A stretch of DNA of 64,000 nucleotides. Source: Rhodoferax potami. Its GTDB lineage: Bacteria > Pseudomonadota > Gammaproteobacteria > Burkholderiales > Burkholderiaceae_C. Made by a program: the position numbers and the translations under genes. The stretch covers positions 1,054,001-1,118,000 of the forward strand of contig NZ_JAVBIJ010000001.1 of assembly GCF_032193765.1 (NCBI RefSeq), read 5' to 3'. A model generated the notes under the pieces. It was not told the DNA's origin. It ran no database searches and worked only from the letters and a program-made list of their open reading frames with translations. This document shows, in pieces, positions 32,796 through 40,819 of the stretch (its first letter is position 1; every line of letters starts with the position of its first letter).

Positions 32796-33622
32796 GCAGG
32801 GGTGCCCGGTTGTGATGCGCTGTCGTTACCGAAAACCGGGGCGCGCTTTTCAAAAAATGCAGATACGGCCTCTGCGTGGTCTGCGGTGTGGTGTGCCAGG
32901 CCCTGAAATTGGCCTGCAGAGTCCAGCGCCTGGTCGAGGGTGCTGTCGCGTCCTTCTTGGAGTAATTGCTTGGTCCAGCGCAATACCTGCGGCGGGTTAG
33001 CCGCAATCCGCTGGCCAAGGGCCATGGCCGCCTCCAGCAGTTGGCTGGCAGGCACAACCTGGCTCACCAGTCCGATGCGCAGCGCCTCGGCCGCGTCGAT
33101 GGTGTCGCCGGTCAGGGCCAATTCGGCCGCTTTGGACCAGCCGACCACCCGTGGCAGCAACCAGCAGCCCCCGTCTCCCGGGACGATGCCGACTTTAACA
33201 AAGCTCTCCGCAAAGCGCGCAGTGTCTGCGGCAATCCGGATATCGCACATGCAAGCCAGATCGTTGCCCGCACCGATGGCTGCACCATTGACCGCAGCAA
33301 TGATGGGCACTTGCAAGGTTTGAAAGGCCCGCGGTATGCGCTGGATACCTGCCCGGTAATTGGCCGCAATTTGCGCGGGCGAGCCGCCAAACATGCCGGT
33401 GCGGTCCCGCATTTCCGCCACATTGCCCCCCGAGCAAAAGGCACTGCCCGCGCCGGTCAGCACAGCTCCGCGGATGGAGAGGTCAGCGTTCATGTCTGCA
33501 AACAGCTGCTCGAAGGCTGCGAACATCTCTTCACCACTCAAGGCGTTGCGGGTGTCGGGGCGGTTCAGGGTGAGCAGGGCCAGATGGCCATGGCGGGTGA
33601 ATTGAATAGGGTCTGTGCTCAT
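32792..33622 (-). CDS. Crotonase-fold protein lacking both hydratase glutamates
   Basis: 276 residues from the ATG at 33622. Crotonase fold with oxyanion segment GSAFCSGGNVAEM and GAAIGAGNDLACMCDI. Where hydratases have GGGCELA, this protein has GAGNDLA (Glu replaced by Asp), and where they have QPE before the glycine it has ESF (KVGIVPGDGG follows). A simple hydratase role is therefore doubtful; isomerase, hydrolase or ring-opening (carbon-carbon hydrolase) activity is more likely. It is 8 bp after the thiolase. A longer start to 33679 lacks a ribosome-binding site. Confidence 0.85.
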   Translation of the reverse strand: MSTDPIQFTRHGHLALLTLNRPDTRNALSGEEMFAAFEQLFADMNADLSIRGAVLTGAGSAFCSGGNVAEMRDRTGMFGGSPAQIAANYRAGIQRIPRAFQTLQVPIIAAVNGAAIGAGNDLACMCDIRIAADTARFAESFVKVGIVPGDGGCWLLPRVVGWSKAAELALTGDTIDAAEALRIGLVSQVVPASQLLEAAMALGQRIAANPPQVLRWTKQLLQEGRDSTLDQALDSAGQFQGLAHHTADHAEAVSAFFEKRAPVFGNDSASQPGTPA

Positions 33623-33630
33623 CTTTGCTT

Positions 33631-34842
33631 TCAAACGCGTTCTAGGGCCAGCGCAATGCCTTGGCCCACGCCGATACACATGGTCACCAGTGCCCGGCGA
33701 CCACCGGTGCGCTTCAGTTGCCGAGCTGCCGTCAGCGTCAGCCGCACACCCGACATGCCCAGCGGATGGCCGTACGCGATGGCACCGCCATGCGGATTGA
33801 TGTGCTCTGCGTCGTCAGGCAAGCTCAGACTGCGCAATACGGCCAGGCCCTGTGCGGCAAAGGCTTCGTTGAGTTCAATCACATCAAAATCAGAGATCTG
33901 CAAGTCGGTCTGGGCCAGCAATTTTTGAACTGCGGGCACCGGCCCGATACCCATCACACGAGGGAGCACGCCCGCGGTGGCGAAGCCGGTGATTCGGGCC
34001 AGGGGCTGCAGGCAGTGGCGCGCTACCCCTGCTTCGCTGGCCAGCAGAAGTGCCGCGGCACCATCATTCACCCCGGATGCGTTGCCGGCGGTGACGCTGC
34101 CACCTTCCCGAAATGCCGGTTTGAGGCGGGCAAGACTCTCCAGGGTGGTGTCCGCACGCGGGTGCTCGTCTTCGGTGATCTGCTGGGTTGTGCCCCGCTT
34201 GCTGCCGGGCACGGTGACCGGGATGATTTCTTCCACTAGCACGCCACTGCGCTGCGCCTCGGCGGCGCGCTGTTGGCTGCGCAGGGCAAAAGCGTCCTGG
34301 TCGGCACGGCTGATGCCGTGTTCCTCGGCCACGTTTTCCGCGGTTTCGCCCATGGCATCGATGCCATAGAGGCGCTGCATTGCCGGGTTGACAAATCGCC
34401 AGCCGATGGTGGAGTCGTAGATTTCGGCCTGTCGTGAAAACGCGGTGGTGGCTTTGGGTATGACCATGGGGGCGCGGCTCATGCTCTCGACCCCGCCCGC
34501 GATGGCCAGATCCAGCTGGCCGCACCCGATGCCGCGGGCAGCGCTGGCAACCGCCTCCAGGCCGGAGCCACACAGGCGGTTGACGGTGGCGGCGGCCACC
34601 GTGGGCGGCAGGCCTGCAAGCAGGGCGCTCATGCGGGCCACATTGCGGTTGTCCTCGCCGGCTTGGTTGACGCAGCCGTAGTACACCTCTTCCAACTGCG
34701 CCCAGTCTAGGCCGGGGTGCCGTGCCATCAGCGCTTGAAGGGGGAGTGCACCTAGGTCATCGGTGCGGATACCGGAGAGGCCGCCGCCGTAACGGCCGAT
34801 AGGGGTGCGAACCCCATCGCACAGGTAGGCCTGCGCCATCAC
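33631..34842 (-). CDS. Acyl-CoA thiolase (beta-ketoadipyl-CoA thiolase-like)
   Basis: 403 residues. Catalytic cysteine in VNRLCGSGLEAV (about 90), histidines in NEAFAAQ and GGAIAYGHPLGMSG, and a second cysteine in CIGVGQG near the end. The opening AYLCDGVRTPIGRYGGGLS and ISRADQDAFALRSQQ resemble PcaF/PaaJ thiolases, which release succinyl-CoA and acetyl-CoA from beta-ketoadipyl-CoA. Its start overlaps the amidohydrolase stop. It provides the final cleavage of the operon's pathway. Confidence 0.9.
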   Translation of the reverse strand: MMAQAYLCDGVRTPIGRYGGGLSGIRTDDLGALPLQALMARHPGLDWAQLEEVYYGCVNQAGEDNRNVARMSALLAGLPPTVAAATVNRLCGSGLEAVASAARGIGCGQLDLAIAGGVESMSRAPMVIPKATTAFSRQAEIYDSTIGWRFVNPAMQRLYGIDAMGETAENVAEEHGISRADQDAFALRSQQRAAEAQRSGVLVEEIIPVTVPGSKRGTTQQITEDEHPRADTTLESLARLKPAFREGGSVTAGNASGVNDGAAALLLASEAGVARHCLQPLARITGFATAGVLPRVMGIGPVPAVQKLLAQTDLQISDFDVIELNEAFAAQGLAVLRSLSLPDDAEHINPHGGAIAYGHPLGMSGVRLTLTAARQLKRTGGRRALVTMCIGVGQGIALALERV

Positions 34843-35681
34843 AGCCCCAGCACCCGTTCAGCGTTGCCGTGCATGATTTTTTCCATCACCTCGGGCTTGT
34901 AGCCGAGCTCTGCCCACTCGCGCAAGATGCGCTCGTAAGGGAGGCTGGGGTAGTCGCTACCGAACATGATTTTGTCTTGCAGCCGGCCGCGAATATCGAC
35001 TTTCAGATTGCCCGGAAAGTGCTTGGGTGCCCAGCCCGACATTTCCCAGTACACATTGCCCTTGTGCAGCGCAACGGCGGTGGTCTCTTCCACCCACGGC
35101 CAACCGGGGTGCGCCATGATGATCTTCAGGTTCGGGAAATCTGCCGCCAGGTCGTCGATGGCGGACGGGTGCGCATGGTTGATGCGCGCGCCGTGTCCCC
35201 CGGGCATGCCGGCGCCCATGCCGGTGGTGCCCACATCGATCATTACCGCAGCGCCCAGGCCATTGATGACCTCAAAGAGGTCGTAGTGGCGCCGGTCGTT
35301 CACTGCAAAGTGCTGCATGATCGGGTGAAAGTGAAAGCCCACAAAGCCCAGCTCTTTCACCGCTTTCTCAACTTGGCGTATCGCGATTTCGCCCTTGGCA
35401 GGCTCCACGGCTCCCCAGCACTGGATCACCCGTTGCGGATGGCGCTTCCACATGCCGTGCACATACTCATTGGTGCAGGGCGGGGTGGCCACAGTGGTTT
35501 CCAGGTCTAGCGCCACTAGGCAGGCCTCGACGCCGGCGCTTGTGAACTCGGCAATGACGTCGTCTTCCGACTTGGCAACCCAGTCGCGTTTCCAGTAGGT
35601 GGCCAAGGCTTCCGGGTAGGGGCCCTGGGCATCAATCCAGGTTTGGGTGCCGGGGTAGCAGTGCAGATCGATAATTCTCAT
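34839..35681 (-). CDS. Amidohydrolase-2 (ACMSD/resorcylate decarboxylase type) with altered metal motif
   Basis: 280 residues; CAGGAG precedes the start at 35681. TIM-barrel amidohydrolase-2 family: FVGFHFHPIMQHF (about 140), IIMAHPGWPWVEE (about 208) and GSDYPSLPYERI (about 247) supply the later metal ligands. The first motif is DLHCYP, where the family normally has D-x-H-x-H, so His9 is Tyr. The family includes ACMSD and 2,3-/2,6-dihydroxybenzoate decarboxylases as well as hydrolases. In this operon a ring hydrolase, lactonase or decarboxylase is possible. Confidence 0.82.
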   Translation of the reverse strand: MRIIDLHCYPGTQTWIDAQGPYPEALATYWKRDWVAKSEDDVIAEFTSAGVEACLVALDLETTVATPPCTNEYVHGMWKRHPQRVIQCWGAVEPAKGEIAIRQVEKAVKELGFVGFHFHPIMQHFAVNDRRHYDLFEVINGLGAAVMIDVGTTGMGAGMPGGHGARINHAHPSAIDDLAADFPNLKIIMAHPGWPWVEETTAVALHKGNVYWEMSGWAPKHFPGNLKVDIRGRLQDKIMFGSDYPSLPYERILREWAELGYKPEVMEKIMHGNAERVLGL

Positions 35682-35695
35682 GGTTGCTCCTGTTT

Positions 35696-35735
35696 TTATA
35701 GCTAATTGCGCAATATTTAAGAGGGCTGAAGGCTG
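35696..35735 (-). repeat. Dispersed 3'-end hairpin repeat, copy G (degenerate)
   Basis: Minus strand CAGCCCTCTTAAATATTGCG, then CAATTAGCTAT. Aligns with copy E through CCC.TCTTAAATAT.GCGCAA, but the second hairpin arm is lost. The stop TAA of the aryl-acid ligase (35717-35719) lies inside it. Confidence 0.5.
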
Positions 35736-37369
35736 TTTTTGAGCATATTTGCGACCATTTCGCCCAATGCCTTTTTGGACACCTTGCCGAAGGTGGATAC
35801 CGGAAAGTCGGCCAACACCTCCAGGCGTTCGGGCAGTTTGAACTTGGCGATTTCCTTGGTCAGCAAAAAGTCGACTAGCGTTTTCAGCTCCAGGTGTTGG
35901 CCTGCTCGCAAGATGACAAACGCACACATCTTTTCGCCCATGTGGGCATCGGGCATGGGCACGCAGGCTACGTTTTGCACGGCCGGGTGCATGAGGATGA
36001 GGTTTTCAACTTCCTCGGCGCTGATCTTTTCGCCGCCGCGGTTGATCAGGTCTTTTTTGCGCCCTTCGACTACATAGTTACCGGACGGATGTTTGCGCAT
36101 CAAATCGCCGGAACGATAGAAGCCGTCGGTGGTGAACTGCTTGGCGTTGTACTCCGGCACGCCGAAATAGCCGCGCAGGGTGTAAGGGCCACGCACCGTG
36201 AATTCACCCACCTCGCCGGGGGCCACTTCCCGGTCATCTTCATCCAAGAGCTTGACCTCATCGTCTTCGCAGACCGGTCGGCCGCAGGTTTCCAGCTTGA
36301 CCTCTTCAGGATCGCTGGAGCGCACAAACATCAGGGTGCCCTCGGACATGCCGAAGTTTTCTTGAACAAACACACCGGGAATCAAGGCGCGGGTTTTGGC
36401 ACGCACTTCGGGCTGCATGCGCTGGCCGCCACTCTGGATGAGCTTGAGGCTTGAGAGGTCGTAGTCACCCACCGACGGGTCATTGATCAGGCGAATCAGC
36501 AACGCCGGCACCACCTTCAAGTGCGTGACCTTGTGTTTTTGGATCAGCGCAAACATCTCCGCCGGCCGGGTGTTGGCGTGCACCACGACCTTGGCGCCGT
36601 TGAACATAAAGCCTTGAATACCCGGGCAGGCCAAGGGCAGGTTGTGGGCGATCGGCAGTACCAGGAGTAGCACGGACTCGGCATCCACCTCGCACACGCT
36701 GGCTGCCACTTTGGAGTTGTAGGCGTAGTCGTTGTTGGTGCGGGGAATGAGTTTGGGAATGCCTGTGGTGCCGCCCGAGAGCTGGAATATGCAGGGGTCG
36801 GTAGGGTCGATGGCAATTTCGGCCAAGCGGGACGCCGGCAGGTGCGCAGGGCGGTCGATCAACTCCCGCAGAGAGTGTTCGCCGGGCTTGGCCCGCCCCA
36901 GCACGATGCGTATGCGCAGGGCGGTGTTTTCAGCGGCCACACGGTCGATGACCGGCGAAAAGTGAAACTCGCCCATCACATCCGGGTACACGCAGGTGGT
37001 GGCGCCTGAGAGATTCACAAACTGGCTGATCTCTGCATAGCGGTGGGTCACCAGCGCAGCAATCGGGATAGCGCCGATTTTTTGTAGCGCGAAGTACAGC
37101 ACCACAAACTCATGCACATTGGGCAGGGTGGGTACCACCCGGTCCAGCGGCTGGAGTCCGATCTCCAGCAGGTTGAGCGCGAGGTTGGTGCTCAGCCGGT
37201 CGAGGTCGGCATAGCTCAAGCTCACATCGCCATCGACGAGTGCGGTGCGGTCGCTAAAGCGCGCATACACCGCGTTGAACTCCTGGGCCAGCGACTTGTC
37301 TTGCCAGTAGCCGCGGGCGCGGTAGCGGGCCGCAAATTCAGGGGGGTAGGGAACGAATCCTTGCAACAT
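35717..37369 (-). CDS. Aryl-acid adenylating enzyme, EntE/DhbE-like, salicylate-type code
   Basis: 550 residues from the ATG at 37369, with GGAGG 8 bases upstream. ANL superfamily: phosphate loop LSGGTTGIPKLIPR (about 190), NFGMSEGT, GRKKDLINRGGEKIS, and catalytic Lys in TFGKVSKKAL. The whole N-terminus (GFVPYPPEFAARYRARGYW) is that of 2,3-dihydroxybenzoate/salicylate-AMP ligases. In the acid-binding loop AHNLPLACPG the aryl-acid Asn is present and the Ser240-equivalent is Cys; the Val337-equivalent is Leu (FGMSEGTL). As I recall the DhbE code, Cys and Leu mark salicylate. No siderophore NRPS is nearby; it sits in a catabolic operon. Confidence 0.87.
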   Translation of the reverse strand: MLQGFVPYPPEFAARYRARGYWQDKSLAQEFNAVYARFSDRTALVDGDVSLSYADLDRLSTNLALNLLEIGLQPLDRVVPTLPNVHEFVVLYFALQKIGAIPIAALVTHRYAEISQFVNLSGATTCVYPDVMGEFHFSPVIDRVAAENTALRIRIVLGRAKPGEHSLRELIDRPAHLPASRLAEIAIDPTDPCIFQLSGGTTGIPKLIPRTNNDYAYNSKVAASVCEVDAESVLLLVLPIAHNLPLACPGIQGFMFNGAKVVVHANTRPAEMFALIQKHKVTHLKVVPALLIRLINDPSVGDYDLSSLKLIQSGGQRMQPEVRAKTRALIPGVFVQENFGMSEGTLMFVRSSDPEEVKLETCGRPVCEDDEVKLLDEDDREVAPGEVGEFTVRGPYTLRGYFGVPEYNAKQFTTDGFYRSGDLMRKHPSGNYVVEGRKKDLINRGGEKISAEEVENLILMHPAVQNVACVPMPDAHMGEKMCAFVILRAGQHLELKTLVDFLLTKEIAKFKLPERLEVLADFPVSTFGKVSKKALGEMVANMLKNSLQPS

Positions 37370-37385
37370 GGCGGGCCTCCGTGTC

Positions 37386-38147
37386 TCAGGTCGAACTGGT
37401 GAAGCCACCATCAATCACCACAATCTCGCCGGTCACAAAGCGGTTGGCGGTGAGCAGGTTCAGCATGGTTTCAGCGACATCGTCAGAGGTCACACACCGC
37501 TTGAGCGGTGTGGCCTTGGCGCGCTTGCCCATGAGGTCGTCGTATTTGTCGCCCAGCATGCGTTGCATCCAGTCGCCTTCCATCCAGCCCGGTGCCACCG
37601 CGTTCACCCGGATATCGGGCCCGAGGTTCCATGCCAGTGTTTTTGTGAGGTTGACCACCGCTGCTTTGCTGGCTGCGTAAGGCAGGGGTTGTGGCCCCGG
37701 GCGCAGGCCCACAATGCTGGCGCTATTGACCACCGCCGGGTTGCTTCCCTTTTTGAGCAGCGGCACGGCTGCGCGGGTCACTTGGAAGGTCCCGCGCACA
37801 TTCACGGCAAAAGTGCGGTCCCACTCGGCCATGTCGAGACTTTCCAGGTCCTTGACCTTCCAGGTCGCGGTGGTGCCGGCGTTGTTGATCAGGGCGTCGA
37901 GGTGGCCGAACTCGGCGTCAATCGTGGCCATCATGGCGCGCACCGCGCTGTCGTCGGACACGTCGCACTGCAGCAGCAGGGTCTTGGCGCCCAGGGCTTG
38001 GGCTTCTGCGGCGGTGGCTGCTGCGCCTTTGGCGCTGGAGGCGTAGTTGATGGCAATGTCATAGCCGGCCTTGGCCAAGGCCAGCACGGCGCTGCGCCCG
38101 ATGCCGGTGGCTCCGCCGGTCACCAGCGCTTTTTTACGTTCACTCAT
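37386..38147 (-). CDS. Short-chain dehydrogenase/reductase (FabG-like)
   Basis: 253 residues. Cofactor motif TGGATGIGR (about 10), NNAGT (about 89), catalytic Ser in VNSASIVGLR and Tyr/Lys in YAASKAAV. The C-terminus GEIVVIDGGFTSS is typical of classical SDRs. NADP(H) is possible from the small residues after strand 2 (NYASSAKG). Starts 39 bp after the Bug-receptor stop and is followed by the ligase at 16 bp. Probably oxidises a hydroxyacyl-CoA or alicyclic alcohol of the pathway. Confidence 0.9.
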   Translation of the reverse strand: MSERKKALVTGGATGIGRSAVLALAKAGYDIAINYASSAKGAAATAAEAQALGAKTLLLQCDVSDDSAVRAMMATIDAEFGHLDALINNAGTTATWKVKDLESLDMAEWDRTFAVNVRGTFQVTRAAVPLLKKGSNPAVVNSASIVGLRPGPQPLPYAASKAAVVNLTKTLAWNLGPDIRVNAVAPGWMEGDWMQRMLGDKYDDLMGKRAKATPLKRCVTSDDVAETMLNLLTANRFVTGEIVVIDGGFTSST

Positions 38148-38186
38148 GGGAGTCTTTCTGTGGATAGGTGAGAGGGGTGCCAGGGC

Positions 38187-39164
38187 TTACTGGGCCTGGA
38201 TGCCAAGATCCGCGACGATCTTTTTCATCGCTTTTTGTTGGCTGACGAAAAACTCGCGGGCGCCTTCTACGCTGTCTTGGCGCGGGTACACGCCCAGGTC
38301 CGACAGGCGGGCGGTGATGTCGGCCGACTGGGTGATCTTGTTGATCTCTTTGTTCAGGGTCTCGATCACTTTGGGCGGTGTGCCCTCGGGCACCATGATC
38401 TGGAACCAACCGACCGCTTCAAAGCCGGGATAGGTCTCAGCCACCGTGGGGATATCCTCAAAACCCGGCAGGCGTTTGGACGAGGTGACCGCCAGCGCAT
38501 GGAGTTTTTTGGCTTTGATGTGTTGCAGCAGGCCCGGAATGCCGTCCGCCGTCATGGTGACTTCACCCGTCATGACCGCCACGATGGCAGCGGGTGGGCC
38601 GGCGTAGGGCACGGTGAACAAGCCCATGTTGCCGGACTTGTTGACCAGCTCCCCTGCGAGGTGGGGCAGGGAGTTGGTTTGCGGAGCTGCAAAGTTGAGC
38701 TTGCCGGGTTGGGCCTTGGAGGCCTTGGCCAGATCCGCCAGGGACTTGATGTTGTTGCCAGACTGGGTGACCAGAATCAGCGGGCTGATGCCGACGGTGG
38801 CGACCGATTGCAAATCGGTATCGGGGTTGAACTGCGGGTTTTTGTACACCAAGGGCGTGATGGTGCCCATGGCGGCCGGCACAAAGCCAATCGTGTAGCC
38901 GTCGTTGGCGGAGCGGGCCAGTGCGGACATGCCGGGGATGCCACCTGCACCGGGCCGGTTGTCCACCACCACGCCTTGGCCGAGCGCAGTGCTCAAGCGG
39001 TCTCCGATCAGGCGGGCCACCACGTCCGGTGCAGCACCGGCTTGGGCGGGAACAATCATGCGAATGGGCTTGGCGGGCCAGTTTTGTGCAAAGGCTCCGG
39101 CGGCACCGGCCAGCAAGCAGGCGGCCGCAATCACGGCGCGCCGTTGACGCGATAGGGGTTTCAT
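38187..39164 (-). CDS. Bug/TctC-family periplasmic solute-binding protein
   Basis: 325 residues from the ATG at 39164, with AGGAG upstream. Sec signal peptide (about 1-26, ending GAFAQ). Family features: WPAKPIRMIVPAQAGAAPDVVARLIG, VVDNRPGAGG, FVPAAMGTI, VPYAGPPAAIVAVMTGEV. No TctA/TctB membrane genes are adjacent, so it is an orphan receptor as usual in Burkholderiales. First gene of the catabolic operon, so it probably binds the carboxylate that the operon degrades. Confidence 0.9.
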   Translation of the reverse strand: MKPLSRQRRAVIAAACLLAGAAGAFAQNWPAKPIRMIVPAQAGAAPDVVARLIGDRLSTALGQGVVVDNRPGAGGIPGMSALARSANDGYTIGFVPAAMGTITPLVYKNPQFNPDTDLQSVATVGISPLILVTQSGNNIKSLADLAKASKAQPGKLNFAAPQTNSLPHLAGELVNKSGNMGLFTVPYAGPPAAIVAVMTGEVTMTADGIPGLLQHIKAKKLHALAVTSSKRLPGFEDIPTVAETYPGFEAVGWFQIMVPEGTPPKVIETLNKEINKITQSADITARLSDLGVYPRQDSVEGAREFFVSQQKAMKKIVADLGIQAQ

Positions 39165-39223
39165 GGTGTCTCCTGTGGTCGTCGACGAATATGTCGATCT
39201 AGCCGTGACTGTAGAAGTGGCCT

Positions 39224-39265
39224 GTGATTCACATAAGATGGCAAATTGCAAATCGTGATTCATAT
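39224..39265. promoter_or_regulatory. Direct repeat GTGATTCAyAT, candidate LysR binding region
   Basis: GTGATTCACAT (39224-39234) and GTGATTCATAT (39255-39265) are direct repeats with starts 31 bp apart, about three helical turns. They lie in the 113-bp gap between the Bug receptor and the lysR gene, the place for a LysR-type activator site. Confidence 0.5.
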
Positions 39266-39277
39266 TTCGCATCTCCC

Positions 39278-40168
39278 ATGAAGCTAGATCAACTCCAGTA
39301 CTTTGTCGCCATCGTGGAACATGGCAGCCTGCGCTCTGCAGCCCGACGATTGGGCGTGCCGCAGCCTGCGCTCACACGCAGTATCCGTGCCTTGGAGAAG
39401 GAGTTGGGGGGCTCGCTGTTCACACGCGAAACCACTGGCATGACGCTCACCGACACCGGGCGGCGCTTTCATATCCGAGCCAGCAATATCGTGCATGAAG
39501 CCCGCCGGGCCCAAGACGAAATCGCCCAGCACCGGGGCGATGACCGGGGGGCGGTGGTCGTGGCGCTGTCGATCATGCCGCACGTGGGCATGTTGCCGTT
39601 TGCGCTCAAAACCTTCCGGGCGCGCTACCCCGGCGTGAAGCTGCAAATCATCGAGGGACTGTTCCCAGATGCGGAAGGCCCTTTGCGCGATGGCACGGTG
39701 GATTTTTATCTAGGGGCTGCGCCGCGGACACCCCCGGCCCCGGGCTTGGCGATGCGCAAAATGTTTGAGAACCGGCGCGCCGTGGTCTGCCGCAAGGGCC
39801 ATCCACTGGCCAACGTGCGCTCACTGAAGGCCTTGCAAGCGGCGGATTGGGCGATTACGGGCGTGGACTACAACGTGGAAGACGACATCGCCCGTCTGTT
39901 CGAGAGCCATGGACTCACTGCACCCCATGTGGTGTTGCAGGCCAGCTCCGCCATGTCCATCATGGTGAGCTTGGCCCACAGCGACTTGCTGGCGATGTTG
40001 CCCGTTCAGTGGGAAGAATTCCCGATGACCCGGGATGCACTGCAGGTCATCCGGATCCGCGAGCCCCTACCGGCGCCCGCGATTGTGATGGTCCAGCGCC
40101 CGGACTTTCCGCTCACTCCGGCGGCTGAGTACCTGTCGGACGTGTTGAGTCGCTATGGACCCACCTGA
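39278..40168 (+). CDS. LysR-family transcriptional regulator
   Basis: 296 residues from the ATG at 39278. N-terminal winged helix (MKLDQLQYFVAIVEHGSLRS, AARRLGVPQPALTRSIRALE) and a periplasmic-binding-like effector domain from about 90. It is divergent from the eight-gene catabolic operon and very probably its regulator, sensing a pathway acid or CoA intermediate. It converges with the Lrp gene through repeat copy E. Confidence 0.9.
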   Translation: MKLDQLQYFVAIVEHGSLRSAARRLGVPQPALTRSIRALEKELGGSLFTRETTGMTLTDTGRRFHIRASNIVHEARRAQDEIAQHRGDDRGAVVVALSIMPHVGMLPFALKTFRARYPGVKLQIIEGLFPDAEGPLRDGTVDFYLGAAPRTPPAPGLAMRKMFENRRAVVCRKGHPLANVRSLKALQAADWAITGVDYNVEDDIARLFESHGLTAPHVVLQASSAMSIMVSLAHSDLLAMLPVQWEEFPMTRDALQVIRIREPLPAPAIVMVQRPDFPLTPAAEYLSDVLSRYGPT

Positions 40169-40180
40169 TAGACATGATCA

Positions 40181-40234
40181 AAATCGGCCTCTAGCCCCCA
40201 TTTAATATGCGCAAGCTGCTATCACAATGGTAGC
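40181..40234 (+). repeat. Dispersed 3'-end hairpin repeat, copy E
   Basis: AAATCGGCCTCTAGCCCCCA, TTTAATATGCGCAAGCTGC, hairpin GCTATCACAATGGTAGC. Between convergent lysR and lrp; the lrp stop (40222-40224) is inside the repeat. Confidence 0.8.
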
Positions 40235-40689
40235 GCCGTGGTGCTTTTGATCTGCTCCATCGAGAAGGCCGATGACACGCCGGAGAGCTCTGCGAGTTGG
40301 ATCAGGCGCTTGTAAAACCGGTCGTAGCCGGCGATGTCGGCAGCCACCACCTTGAGCAAGTAGTCCACATCGCCGCTCATGCGGTGGAACTCTTGCACCT
40401 CGGGCATGCCGGCCACTGCGGCTGCGAATTCGCGCAGCCAGGCTTCGTCGTGCCGGTTGGTGCGCAGGCTTACAAACACGGTGACCGGCAGGCCGGCTTG
40501 TTCGCGGTTGACGATGGCCACGCGCTTTTCGATCAGGCCGGACTCTTCCATCGCCTTCACCCGCTTCCAGCACGGGGTGGTGGACAGGCCGATCTTTTCA
40601 CTCAGCTGCGCCACCGACAGGGTGCCGTCTTTTTGCAGTTCACTCAAGATGGCACGGTCAGTGCGATCCAGTTCTTTATGGGCGTTCAT
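40222..40689 (-). CDS. Lrp/AsnC-family regulator (DecR/YbaO-like)
   Basis: 155 residues. Winged helix LDRTDRAILSELQKDGTLSV with recognition region IGLSTTPCWKRVKAME, a wording shared with DecR (YbaO), the cysteine-responsive regulator of cysteine catabolism in E. coli. RAM domain follows (about 65-150). It is divergent from a cysteine desulfurase gene with 130 bp between, so cysteine-dependent control of that gene is the natural guess. The last codons lie in repeat copy E. Confidence 0.88.
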   Translation of the reverse strand: MNAHKELDRTDRAILSELQKDGTLSVAQLSEKIGLSTTPCWKRVKAMEESGLIEKRVAIVNREQAGLPVTVFVSLRTNRHDEAWLREFAAAVAGMPEVQEFHRMSGDVDYLLKVVAADIAGYDRFYKRLIQLAELSGVSSAFSMEQIKSTTALPL

Positions 40690-40819
40690 TGCTTCAATGG
40701 GGCGGTATTGGAGAATGAATATTCTATGTATCGCTGAATATGGGTAAAAAATAAGATGTTTGTTCGTGGGTGCCTGCCTACCATCGAGGGCTTGTTTTCA
40801 CCACCTTACGACGACCTCC

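Noticed and set aside
35717..37369. Siderophore biosynthesis (entE-like ligase)
   Set aside because: No isochorismate synthase, carrier protein or NRPS gene is present; the neighbours are CoA-dependent catabolic genes.
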